Shown: piece after piece, positions 1 through 4,973 of the stretch
Layout of the letters: each line of letters begins with the position of its first letter
How positions within the stretch are numbered: position 1 is the stretch's first letter
DNA from: CAZDBA01 sp964503615
Lineage (GTDB): Bacteria > Planctomycetota > Planctomycetia > Pirellulales > Pirellulaceae
DNA: 5,879 nt
Direction of reading: 5' to 3'
Assembly: GCA_964503615.1 (NCBI GenBank)
Contig: CAZDBA010000220.1
Location: forward strand, 1-5,879
Made by a program: the position numbers and the translations under genes
The notes under the pieces: model-generated
Told to the model about the DNA's origin: nothing
What the model saw: the letters and a program-made list of their open reading frames with translations, nothing else
The model's database searches: none

Positions 1-216
1 GTTGTTTGGTTTGGCCTCAGGTTGTTCTCCGCTTGCTTTTTCGCCGTCGGTCGATGGGCTCGTTGCACCGTTGTTCGCCACCGCATCAGGTCGCTCTTGT
101 TCTGCATTGTCGGTACTCGAACTGCACGAAACGGTCGATATAGTCACCGCGAAAAGCAAACTCAACAGCAAACAGATTTGAAGGGCAGGCAACTGCTTCG
201 AACGGCTAAATTTCAT
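1..216 (-). CDS. N-terminal part of a predicted lipoprotein (truncated by the window edge)
   Basis: An open frame on the minus strand begins with ATG at 216 and runs off the left edge without a stop, giving 72 residues. The N-terminus is a clear export signal: positively charged start (K2, R5, K7), a hydrophobic core at about residues 14-26, then the sequence STVSC, in which Cys31 would be the lipidated residue. The lipobox is imperfect, with Thr rather than Leu/Val at -3. After Cys31 the chain is a low-complexity Ser/Asn/Glu/Pro/Gly-rich linker, as is common between a lipid anchor and a folded domain. An in-frame TAA at 243-241 bounds the frame upstream, so ATG 216 is the first possible ATG. 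No clear Shine-Dalgarno precedes it. The functional domain lies outside the window, so no role can be given. The plus-strand frame over the same bases has no protein-like features. Confidence 0.72.
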   Translation of the reverse strand, partial: MKFSRSKQLPALQICLLLSLLFAVTISTVSCSSSTDNAEQERPDAVANNGATSPSTDGEKASGEQPEAKPNN

Positions 217-334
217 TTTTGCACCACAATAAATAGAGCTTTATGGTTGTTGTAGGGTAAAGAAGGTTTCTGCTTGACCAACTAACAAAAACTCAAACTT
301 CAATTTCTCGCTGCAACCGCAACTAGCAATACGG

Positions 335-363
335 GTTATAACAAAAAGTTACAGAGTCGGCAA
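335..363 (-). promoter_or_regulatory. Candidate sigma70-like promoter for the lipoprotein gene
   Basis: On the minus strand a -35-like TTGCCG (363-358; 4 of 6 consensus bases) is followed after 17 bp by a -10-like TATAAC (340-335; 5 of 6). Transcription would start near 328 and give a leader of about 110 nt before the ATG at 216. The match and spacing are good by the E. coli standard, but planctomycete promoters are poorly defined and the region is AT-rich, so a chance match is possible. Confidence 0.35.
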
Positions 364-418
364 AAAATGCTGCGTACATACCTCTACATGCCAAATCGAC
401 TTCACCTACCATTATCAA

Positions 419-464
419 CTGGGGGGCATTACCTCATCGGTAACCGAGTGAGGAAGGCTTCCAG
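419..464. repeat. Multi-tier inverted repeat (possible structured leader)
   Basis: The arms CCTCA (432-436) and TGAGG (449-453) pair around an inner CGG/CCG (438-440 with 444-446) and a TAA loop. Outside this, CTGG (419-422) can pair with CCAG (461-464), with two further G-T pairs. A small palindrome GGAAGGCTTCC (452-462) overlaps the right side and would compete. The element sits about 155 nt upstream of the 106-aa gene. No T-run follows, so it is not a standard terminator. It may be a structured leader or chance; no known riboswitch class was recognised. Confidence 0.3.
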
Positions 465-536
465 ACAGCAAACCCACCAACCACCTCAAAAACCGATTTG
501 ATGATTGCAGCGAATTCTGTTTAGCTCGCTTTATAA

Positions 537-555
537 CTATCGGATTAGACGATAG
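537..555. promoter_or_regulatory. Perfect inverted repeat CTATCG-N7-CGATAG, possible operator
   Basis: The arms CTATCG (537-542) and CGATAG (550-555) are perfect complements around a 7-bp centre. The 19-bp size suits a dimeric regulator. The left arm touches a -10-like TATAAC at 532-537 for which I find no well-spaced -35. It lies 64 bp before the likely start of the 106-aa gene, so a role in its control is an inference. Confidence 0.28.
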
Positions 556-618
556 AATGTGATTACGTCGTATGTCTTGGCAAACGGTTCGGATACCTAT
601 TGTTTGGAAATATCTCAA

Positions 619-939
619 ATGAAACGATTGTCGTGGTCAGTTGGTGACCTTCTCGTATTTAGGAAGTCAAAAGTCAGTAAAAGCCCCGGGCCTAGGGCAA
701 AGAATATCTCGCCATCGACATCAGGCGATTCTTATGGCTATACCGTGGACAAATACTGGATCGTCAAAGAGGTGTTGCCAGAGGGAGCACTGCTTGTCCA
801 AACAAAGCGAGGCAAAGAACTGACGTTGCCTAGTGATGATGTGGGCTTGCGCAAACCGTACCTATGGGAACGGTGGTATTTGAGAAAGCGTTTCCGGGAG
901 CTGAGCGAATCATTAAAGCAAAGCACAGGTGCCGCTTAG
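619..939 (+). CDS. Small basic protein, planctomycete-type conserved hypothetical (106 aa)
   Basis: The product has no signal peptide or membrane segment and is probably cytoplasmic. Recognisable blocks are VGDLLVFRKSK (8-18), SPGPRAKNISPS (22-33), GDSYGYTVDKYWIV (36-49), a short beta-rich run to TKRGKELTL (62-70), and a basic aromatic tail LWERWYLRKRF (82-92). From memory this pattern (valine-glycine-aspartate start, PGPRAKNI-P, VDKFW-V, RRGK, WWE-RF) recurs in Pirellulaceae hypotheticals, but I cannot name a family. Alternating short beta-like stretches and turns suggest a small SH3-like barrel; that is inference. I chose ATG 619 over the longer in-frame GTG at 559: GGAA at 606-609 lies 9 nt upstream, the VGD block begins just after it, and the extra 20 residues look like translated leader. 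The gene converges on the 75-aa gene, with 77 bp between their stops. Function unknown. Confidence 0.72.
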   Translation: MKRLSWSVGDLLVFRKSKVSKSPGPRAKNISPSTSGDSYGYTVDKYWIVKEVLPEGALLVQTKRGKELTLPSDDVGLRKPYLWERWYLRKRFRELSESLKQSTGAA

Positions 940-1016
940 TTACGCATGATTAGCTCTTGGCCTTTACCAACCCGTTGCCTGATATCGCGTGAATTGATTG
1001 ACTTGTTAATTTTGAG

Positions 1017-1244
1017 CTAAGCCCAATCCAGTCCGGTGTGCTTTTTGATCCGATCATCAAAGCTGCCCAACAGTCCGCCTACCACGTCCCATTTCAGCTC
1101 GCGACGAACTTCGATATCGCCATGCTCGTTGATCCGCACGATCGACGCTTGCGTTACGCCAGCCGTGCCAAGGTCCGAAGCATGTAACTCACCATCGTCC
1201 AAAACCTCCGATAGCGTTGCTCCGGTCATTTCAATAAACTTCAT
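1017..1244 (-). CDS. Small conserved hypothetical protein (75 aa)
   Basis: ATG at 1244 gives a compact 75-residue protein starting MKFIEMTG and ending GLDWA. Visible parts are a start resembling the first strand of a small alpha/beta fold (KFIEMTGATL, 2-11), an acidic helix-like stretch (EVLDDGE, 13-19), a hydrophilic strand SIVRINEHGDIEVRR (34-48), and a glycine-rich segment WDVVGGLLGSFDDRIKK (52-68) before GLDWA. WDVVGGLLG is hydrophobic enough to contact a membrane but too short to span one. From memory, proteins with this 'GDIEVRR..WDVIGGLLG.F..R' pattern occur in Pirellulaceae as hypotheticals; no function is known to me. The frame can be extended to TTG at 1280, but ATG 1244 is preferred because the MKFIEMTG start looks natural and a weak GAGA-type ribosome site lies about 9 nt upstream. 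It converges on the 106-aa gene and has no close partner on its own strand. Confidence 0.75.
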   Translation of the reverse strand: MKFIEMTGATLSEVLDDGELHASDLGTAGVTQASIVRINEHGDIEVRRELKWDVVGGLLGSFDDRIKKHTGLDWA

Positions 1245-1356
1245 CTTCAAATTCTCAACTGTTCCAAACTTTGATATCAATCTCTAGCAAAGATACTAAT
1301 CCAAATCTGTGCGGCTTCCAATCGTCAAATTTAGTCACAGTTGCCTTTCACTCCAA

Positions 1357-1636
1357 GGCATCCTCGCTAACGCGTCGGTTTTCCATTTGCACTAGATGTG
1401 CAAGGCGCGCACCACTCACTTTAACCCCGAATGGGTGACAGGTTGTAGCCCATGGCATAAGCCATGGGAAAAACGCCAGTCATATAAAAGCCCTGAAGGG
1501 GCGACATGTGTTTCAAATGCTAAGTAAAACCTGGGGAAATTTCATGCCGCCTCTCGGGGCTTGATGCTTGACTTAAACCAAGTCCACTGGATTACGCCGG
1601 GGCTACATCATGTCCCTACTATCGTGGCTAAAAAAT
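1357..1636. repeat. Composite, partly decayed hairpin-repeat block of planctomycete type
   Basis: A run of short inverted repeats lies within about 250 bp: TTGCAC/GTGCAA (1387-1403, 5-nt loop), ACCC/GGGT (1424-1436), CCCATGGC/GCCATGGG (1449-1468), GCCCT/GGGGC (1490-1502) and an imperfect GCCT/GGGC-type stem (1549-1560). The segment agccctgaaggggcgacat (1489-1507) resembles an inverted, diverged copy at 1609-1629. I recall motifs such as 'gtagcccatggc-taagccatggg' and 'agccctgaaggggcgacat' as dispersed intergenic repeats in planctomycetes, and the right part (1585-1629) reads like a degraded version of the same block. No transposase or target-site duplication is visible. Function unknown; REP/BIME-like elements are the nearest analogy. 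Boundaries are approximate. Confidence 0.55.
1449..1468. repeat. Perfect 8-bp hairpin CCCATGGC-ATAA-GCCATGGG
   Basis: The arms at 1449-1456 and 1461-1468 are exact reverse complements around a 4-nt loop, the strongest hairpin in the repeat block. It lacks a following T-run on either strand, so it is not a conventional intrinsic terminator. Confidence 0.8.
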
Positions 1637-1679
1637 CTAAAGTGAGTGCCATTAAACTGGCCGATTACCAGATTCGGCA

Positions 1680-2270
1680 TCAGTTTCGTTTTGACGAACT
1701 TTTACTACCAGAGACCACAGGGCCGTCCATCGGATCACTTGCTTCGATCCGCATAGGAGCCCCTTCTGTCAAAGCGAAAATGATTGCGTTCAGTTCTTCG
1801 ATTTTTTTAGCTTGGTCAAAGTAGGCTAAAGCAATCCAATCGAGGATATCTTGCTCAGAAAGATCCAGTTCTCTGCGAACTTCGGCTATGGTTGAGTCTC
1901 CGTCAAGTATCTTCTGAACGATACTCTCTCGATATTTTTCCGAATAGCGACTACAACGTTCTCGGCGAGCCACCAGAGATTTTTCACGACGCAGGTAGTT
2001 CCCCGCATGTTCAACAACCACTTTCTCTTCTTCAGCCACCGATCGGAGACGTGTGCTGGGTCTGATCGTATTGGCACTACCGCGAGGTAGGTGCAGATAA
2101 AAAGATCTGCGATTACACTGAGGACATCGCCAAGGTCCCAACCTGAATCGCGAGACAAATCGGAACGTTATAAAATCCAGGAACCAGCCGATCTTTGAAC
2201 GAAAAATTCGCGTATGATTGATGTTGGCACAACAATCTTTGCAAAACCCTTTTCGGACCCGGCTGGACAT
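1680..2270 (-). CDS. Zinc-ribbon plus transposase-OrfA-like helix-turn-helix protein (196 aa)
   Basis: The product has three visible parts. Residues 10-52 hold a four-cysteine zinc-ribbon pattern, C10-x2-C13 and C49-x2-C52, separated by an aromatic-rich basic stretch. Residues 54-106 are a basic linker. Residues 107-165 read RYSEKYRESIVQKIL, then DGDSTIAEVRRELDLSEQD and DWIA, followed by a short helix ending KKIEELNAII. This matches the general pattern of IS3/IS911 OrfA-type and related helix-turn-helix domains ('y..e.k..iV..il.g..tiaevarelgis...l..Wi'), in which a coiled coil follows the HTH. The tail (168-196) is polar and probably disordered. No DDE catalytic domain follows, so this is a DNA-binding or regulatory protein, possibly domesticated from a transposon, not a transposase. 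A GGGA ribosome site lies 7 nt before ATG 2270. The DNA target is unknown. Confidence in the gene is good; in its role, low. Confidence 0.75.
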   Translation of the reverse strand: MSSRVRKGFCKDCCANINHTRIFRSKIGWFLDFITFRFVSRFRLGPWRCPQCNRRSFYLHLPRGSANTIRPSTRLRSVAEEEKVVVEHAGNYLRREKSLVARRERCSRYSEKYRESIVQKILDGDSTIAEVRRELDLSEQDILDWIALAYFDQAKKIEELNAIIFALTEGAPMRIEASDPMDGPVVSGSKSSSKRN

Positions 2271-2578
2271 ATAAAAATCCCATATTTTGGGACGTGAAAT
2301 TTTTGGACCTTCGTGTCCAATAGGAAAACCGCCCTAACGAAACTCCCTTACATAGCAAAAGTGGCCAAATGCAAACTGTTCAGTTAGAAGTGACCGGTTT
2401 CCTAGCAGTTTCCATCTTAGATTAAATTTAGGCAATTCGGGCAAGTGATTTTTACTAAATTGGCCGCCAAACCAACAAATGTGTTAATTGGAACGATTTA
2501 TAACGATTTTTTGTCCCGGTTTCATACTATCCTCTCAGGCCCGTTTTTGAGCCGAAACTCTATACCCTTTGCCAACCC
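2271..2578. other. 308-bp divergent intergenic region
   Basis: This gap must carry promoters for both the leftward zinc-ribbon/HTH gene and the rightward pseudouridine synthase gene. Apart from the two leader hairpins at 2278-2320, I find only isolated -10-like sequences on the plus strand (TATAAC at 2499-2504; TACTAT at 2525-2530), neither with a well-placed -35. No supported small gene is present; the 81-codon minus-strand frame at 2358-2113 overlaps the real gene in another frame. Confidence 0.55.
2278..2320 (-). promoter_or_regulatory. Two leader hairpins, the second covering the ribosome binding site of the zinc-ribbon/HTH gene
   Basis: Read on the minus strand, TTGGAC-ACGAAG-GTCCAA (2320-2303) forms a perfect 6-bp stem. 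Ten nt later TCCCA-AAATA-TGGGA (2292-2278) forms a perfect 5-bp stem, whose right arm contains the GGGA ribosome site (2281-2278). A TTTTTAT run and then ATG follow directly. The second hairpin could hide the ribosome site or act as a weak terminator. Both stems are short, so coincidence is possible. Confidence 0.4.
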
Positions 2579-3565
2579 ATGAGCACAGACAAACCTTCCA
2601 ACACACAATCTGTTTGCGTCACGCAAGACCTGGACGGATTGCGAGTCGACGCGCTGTTGGCAAAAGCCCTGCCACAAACCAGCCGAGCAAAGATTCAAAA
2701 GTCGATTCGAAAGGGGCTCGTATGGATCGACGGTGAAAAAGCCAAACCTTCGTTCCGAGTCAAAGAGGGGCAGGAGATCAAGTTCGAATTACCACCGGTC
2801 GAAAGTGATGCTCCAATTCCAGAAGACATTCCACTGGAGATTTTGTTCGAAGACGATCACCTCGTGGCCATTAACAAACCGCCAGCAATGGTAGTACATC
2901 CCGCCAAAGGGAACTGGTCTGGCACGTTGACCGCTGCGCTTGCGTTTCACTTTGAACAACTGAGTGGAGTTGGAGGCGAGCATCGCCCTGGCATCGTTCA
3001 TAGGTTGGATCGTGATACCTCGGGTGTCATTCTGGTTGCCAAGACCGATCAAGCTCACCGGAAACTCGCCAAACAATTCGAACTACGGACAGTAAACAAG
3101 ACTTATCTGGCAATCGTCTCTCCAGAACCGGACCGGGACCGACATTTGGTTGACAAACCGATCGGGCATCATCCTTACCAAAGAGAAAAAATGGCGATTC
3201 GAGTAGGCCATTCGACCAGTCGCGAAGCCTCAACGTTTTTCGAGGTTGTGGAGCGCTTTCGGGGTTTTGCTGTTGTGCATGCAATGCCAAAAACCGGTCG
3301 CACTCATCAAATCCGTTTGCACCTTGCTCATTGGGGACATCCTGTTCTCGCTGATCGCCTGTACAGCGGTCGCGCGAAAATTATGAGCGAACAAATTAGC
3401 AAAGACAAAAATGATGTTTCTGTGTTGCTTGACCGACAAGCGCTCCACGCGTTGAAAATCGAATTTGCGCATCCGGAGACTGATGAGCGAATGGCGATCG
3501 AAGCTCCCATCAGGCAAGACCTCGAAAACACACTCGAAGCGCTACGAAAATACCGCGATAAATAG
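2579..3565 (+). CDS. rluD: RluA/RluD-family 23S rRNA pseudouridine synthase
   Basis: This enzyme family converts specific uridines in RNA to pseudouridine, in the cytoplasm and without a cofactor. The 328-residue length is typical of RluD-type members. An S4 RNA-binding domain occupies about residues 17-75 (VDALLAKALPQTSRAKIQK..., VNG-like WIDGEKAKPSFRVKEGQ). The catalytic domain begins at DDHLVAINKPPAMVVHP (92-108) and contains the hallmark HRLDRDTSG (141-149), with Asp144 as the expected catalytic residue, and GRTHQIRLHLAHWGHPVLAD (240-259), another conserved family block. LDRQALHA (284-291) is the usual C-terminal motif. All expected active-site motifs are intact. In E. coli RluD modifies helix 69 of 23S rRNA; RluA, RluC and relatives differ in target, so the exact substrate here is inferred from the S4-containing RluD-like layout. 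No Shine-Dalgarno is visible before ATG 2579. The gene stands alone, divergent from the zinc-ribbon gene. Confidence 0.93.
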   Translation: MSTDKPSNTQSVCVTQDLDGLRVDALLAKALPQTSRAKIQKSIRKGLVWIDGEKAKPSFRVKEGQEIKFELPPVESDAPIPEDIPLEILFEDDHLVAINKPPAMVVHPAKGNWSGTLTAALAFHFEQLSGVGGEHRPGIVHRLDRDTSGVILVAKTDQAHRKLAKQFELRTVNKTYLAIVSPEPDRDRHLVDKPIGHHPYQREKMAIRVGHSTSREASTFFEVVERFRGFAVVHAMPKTGRTHQIRLHLAHWGHPVLADRLYSGRAKIMSEQISKDKNDVSVLLDRQALHALKIEFAHPETDERMAIEAPIRQDLENTLEALRKYRDK

Positions 3566-3808
3566 GAGCGTTGTTCAGACTACCAAACGGAAATCTGACT
3601 TAACGAACCCCTTGTCAAAAAAATATCAAGCTCTCCGACAAAGATGCGTAAAGCGCGACACTTTCACCAAACGACTGTAACATTCGTGGAATTTACTTGG
3701 ATAGCGGGTTGGTTTTAAGTTCTCTTTGGTTGGGAGAATCGTTAAACTGGCTCCTTAGACTGGTGGCTCCAACGGTGGATGCTATCGAATAAACAAATCT
3801 CTATTAGA

Positions 3809-3813
3809 TAAGG
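3809..3813 (+). promoter_or_regulatory. Ribosome binding site TAAGG for the DUF6263-like gene
   Basis: TAAGG ends 6 nt before ATG 3820 and fixes that start in preference to the overlapping frame beginning at 3815. The 254-bp gap upstream (3566-3819) shows no clear promoter and no clear terminator for the pseudouridine synthase gene. Confidence 0.6.
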
Positions 3814-3819
3814 TTTGAA

Positions 3820-4800
3820 ATGCAGATTTCACCACTACGTATTGGGGCGTTTGTATTGCTTGCGCTCGGTTTTGTTTTTCCTGTTTCGAATGCCAAAGCT
3901 CAAGTCGCAGCGCCGGCGGCGGCCGATCAGGAAATGGACTTTCGAGCGCCTGTTGATACAGACGGGAGTTTATGTTGGAAATTTCGGGAGGGATCGGAAC
4001 TCAACGTCAACATGGTCCAAAGCACCAATATTGTCATGAACATTTCTGGTCAGGAGATTGTATCCCGGACCGAGGCGACTAACGCAATGACTTTATCGGT
4101 CGAATCAGTGGACGCAGATGGAGTTGCGACTGTTTCCAATATGATCACCCGTATGGTTGTGGATACCGAAGGACAAGGCGCCTCAATTAAGTTTGATTCC
4201 GATGAAGAAGCAGCACCCGAAGGCGCCTCAGCTGAATTCGAGAAAATGCTTCGTCCTATGATCGGGCATGCGATGAGTCAAAAAATGAGTCCAAATGGAA
4301 AGGTGTTTGACGTCACCATTCCCAAAGAGATGCTTGACGGAATTAAGAACGCAAACCCTATGATGGGTCAAATGTTTTCTGAAAAATCTCTGCAGGAAAT
4401 GGCCACCAAAGGGAGCATGGCCTTTCCGGAAGATATAAACGAGAACTTACCGCAAAAGGTCGGAACGTCCTGGAACGCGGAAGAGGTCATGGAGATGGGG
4501 CCAATGAAAATCTCAACTGCGACTGAGTATGTTTACAAAGGCGTTGCTGAGCTGGACCAAAAACCAGTTCACGTAATTGAGGGAGACGTCACAATGGAAT
4601 TTCTGGAAGGGGCTCTTGGTGCCGACATCACAATCACGGAACAAGATGCGACCATCATGTTCTATTTTGATGGCAATGCGGGCCGTTTGGTCAAATCAGT
4701 CTTGCAACAAAATGTTGATATGGAGATCAAGGCGGGTCCTCAGAAGATAGATCAGACTTTGACTCAAAGCATGATTCTCACAATGGCTGAAGGAGAATAA
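3820..4800 (+). CDS. Exported DUF6263-like protein (326 aa)
   Basis: A signal peptide is clear: short N-region, hydrophobic core at residues 10-20, and a signal peptidase I site AKA|Q after Ala27. An Ala-rich spacer follows, then the segment LCWKFREGSELNVNMVQSTN (51-70), which fits the start of DUF6263-type proteins ('lr.kfk.Gd...y.m.qst...'). Two halves can be seen: residues 51-125, rich in beta strands with a VDADGVATVSN turn, and residues about 205-325, beginning LPQKVGTSWNAEEV and continuing with alternating strands. They are joined by a Met-rich, probably helical middle (140-200). Overall about 25 of 326 residues are Met. Cys52 is the only cysteine. The family's role is not known; the protein is probably periplasmic or otherwise extracytoplasmic. 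The start is supported by TAAGG at the right spacing. It converges on the dockerin-tailed gene with 173 bp between the stops. Confidence 0.82.
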   Translation: MQISPLRIGAFVLLALGFVFPVSNAKAQVAAPAAADQEMDFRAPVDTDGSLCWKFREGSELNVNMVQSTNIVMNISGQEIVSRTEATNAMTLSVESVDADGVATVSNMITRMVVDTEGQGASIKFDSDEEAAPEGASAEFEKMLRPMIGHAMSQKMSPNGKVFDVTIPKEMLDGIKNANPMMGQMFSEKSLQEMATKGSMAFPEDINENLPQKVGTSWNAEEVMEMGPMKISTATEYVYKGVAELDQKPVHVIEGDVTMEFLEGALGADITITEQDATIMFYFDGNAGRLVKSVLQQNVDMEIKAGPQKIDQTLTQSMILTMAEGE

Positions 4801-4827
4801 CTCACGAATTCTTATTGGGCGAGACGT

Positions 4828-4870
4828 GATAACTCATCGCGGGTTGGAGATTCCAACCCGCTCGGTTATC
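4828..4870. terminator. Long hairpin after the DUF6263-like gene, possible terminator
   Basis: A perfect 10-bp stem GCGGGTTGGA (4839-4848) pairs with TCCAACCCGC (4852-4861) around a 3-nt loop. A second tier, GATAAC (4828-4833) with GTTATC (4865-4870), extends it across a small internal loop. It begins 28 nt after the stop at 4800, where a terminator is expected, but no T-run follows directly on the plus strand; the first is TTTT at 4884-4887. It could instead be a transcript-stabilising 3' hairpin. Confidence 0.6.
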
Positions 4871-4904
4871 GGCAGTTGTCAAATTTTAAAGGCGACAAGT
4901 AATT

Positions 4905-4944
4905 GCAAAAAGAAAGCTGCGATAAACTTACTTTAGCGCAGCTT
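4905..4944 (-). terminator. Intrinsic terminator of the dockerin-tailed gene
   Basis: On the minus strand the 8-bp arms AAGCTGCG (4944-4937) and CGCAGCTT (4921-4914) form a stem with a 15-nt loop, followed by TCTTTTTGC. It lies 30 nt past the stop codon at 4974, the expected place. The T-run is on the minus-strand side only, so it serves the leftward gene. Confidence 0.65.
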
Positions 4945-4973
4945 GAAAAAATTCATCCAGTGAATACTTGGGA

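Larger units (their letters stand above)
217..618. other. 402-bp gap between divergent genes; no gene seen
   Basis: This gap separates the leftward lipoprotein from the rightward 106-aa gene. I see no convincing coding sequence. A 67-codon minus-strand frame at 618-415 lacks family resemblance and any codon-based support. The gap holds the candidate promoter at 335-363, a multi-tier inverted repeat at 419-464 and a perfect 6-bp inverted repeat at 537-555. The rest is unstructured AT-rich sequence. Confidence 0.6.
1245..1679. other. 435-bp gene-free gap holding a hairpin-rich repeat block
   Basis: No coding sequence is supported here. An 87-codon plus-strand frame at 1561-1824 runs through repeat-like sequence and then antisense to the zinc-ribbon gene, so it is not a gene. 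The 5' part (1245-1350) is plain AT-rich sequence; 1357-1636 is the repeat block described separately. No clear terminator for the minus-strand gene ending at 1680 was found. Confidence 0.6.

Noticed and set aside
22..255. 77-codon plus-strand open frame at the left end
   Set aside because: It lies antisense to the lipoprotein start, has no ribosome site, and its translation has no domain-like features, whereas the minus strand shows a signal peptide and lipobox.
415..618. 67-codon minus-strand open frame
   Set aside because: No recognisable motif or ribosome site; its 3' end is formed from the inverted repeat at 419-464, and the stretch is better explained as the leader of the 106-aa gene.
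950..1020. Inverted repeat TTAGCTC (950-956) / GAGCTAA (1014-1020) between the convergent small genes as a shared terminator
   Set aside because: The arms are only 7 bp and 57 nt apart, with no T-run; a functional hairpin is unlikely.
1036..1287. 83-codon plus-strand open frame
   Set aside because: Antisense to the 75-aa gene; its Ser/Pro/Thr-rich translation is typical of a shadow frame.
1357..1636. CRISPR array
   Set aside because: The hairpins differ in sequence, unit lengths are irregular and there are no repeated spacers of constant size.
1561..1824. 87-codon plus-strand open frame
   Set aside because: The first third is repeat-derived sequence and the rest is antisense to the zinc-ribbon/HTH gene.
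2113..2358. 81-codon minus-strand open frame upstream of and overlapping the zinc-ribbon gene
   Set aside because: It overlaps the true gene in another frame and contains no motif. A frameshifted N-terminus was considered, but the zinc ribbon is complete in the 2270 frame, with a ribosome site.
2499..2566. Promoter for the pseudouridine synthase gene from TATAAC (2499), TACTAT (2525) or TATACC (2561)
   Set aside because: None has a TTG-type -35 at 15-19 bp, so no single call is supported.
3575..3598. TCAGA/TCTGA hairpin after the pseudouridine synthase gene as a terminator
   Set aside because: A 5-bp AT-containing stem with a loop of about 14 nt and no T-run is too weak.
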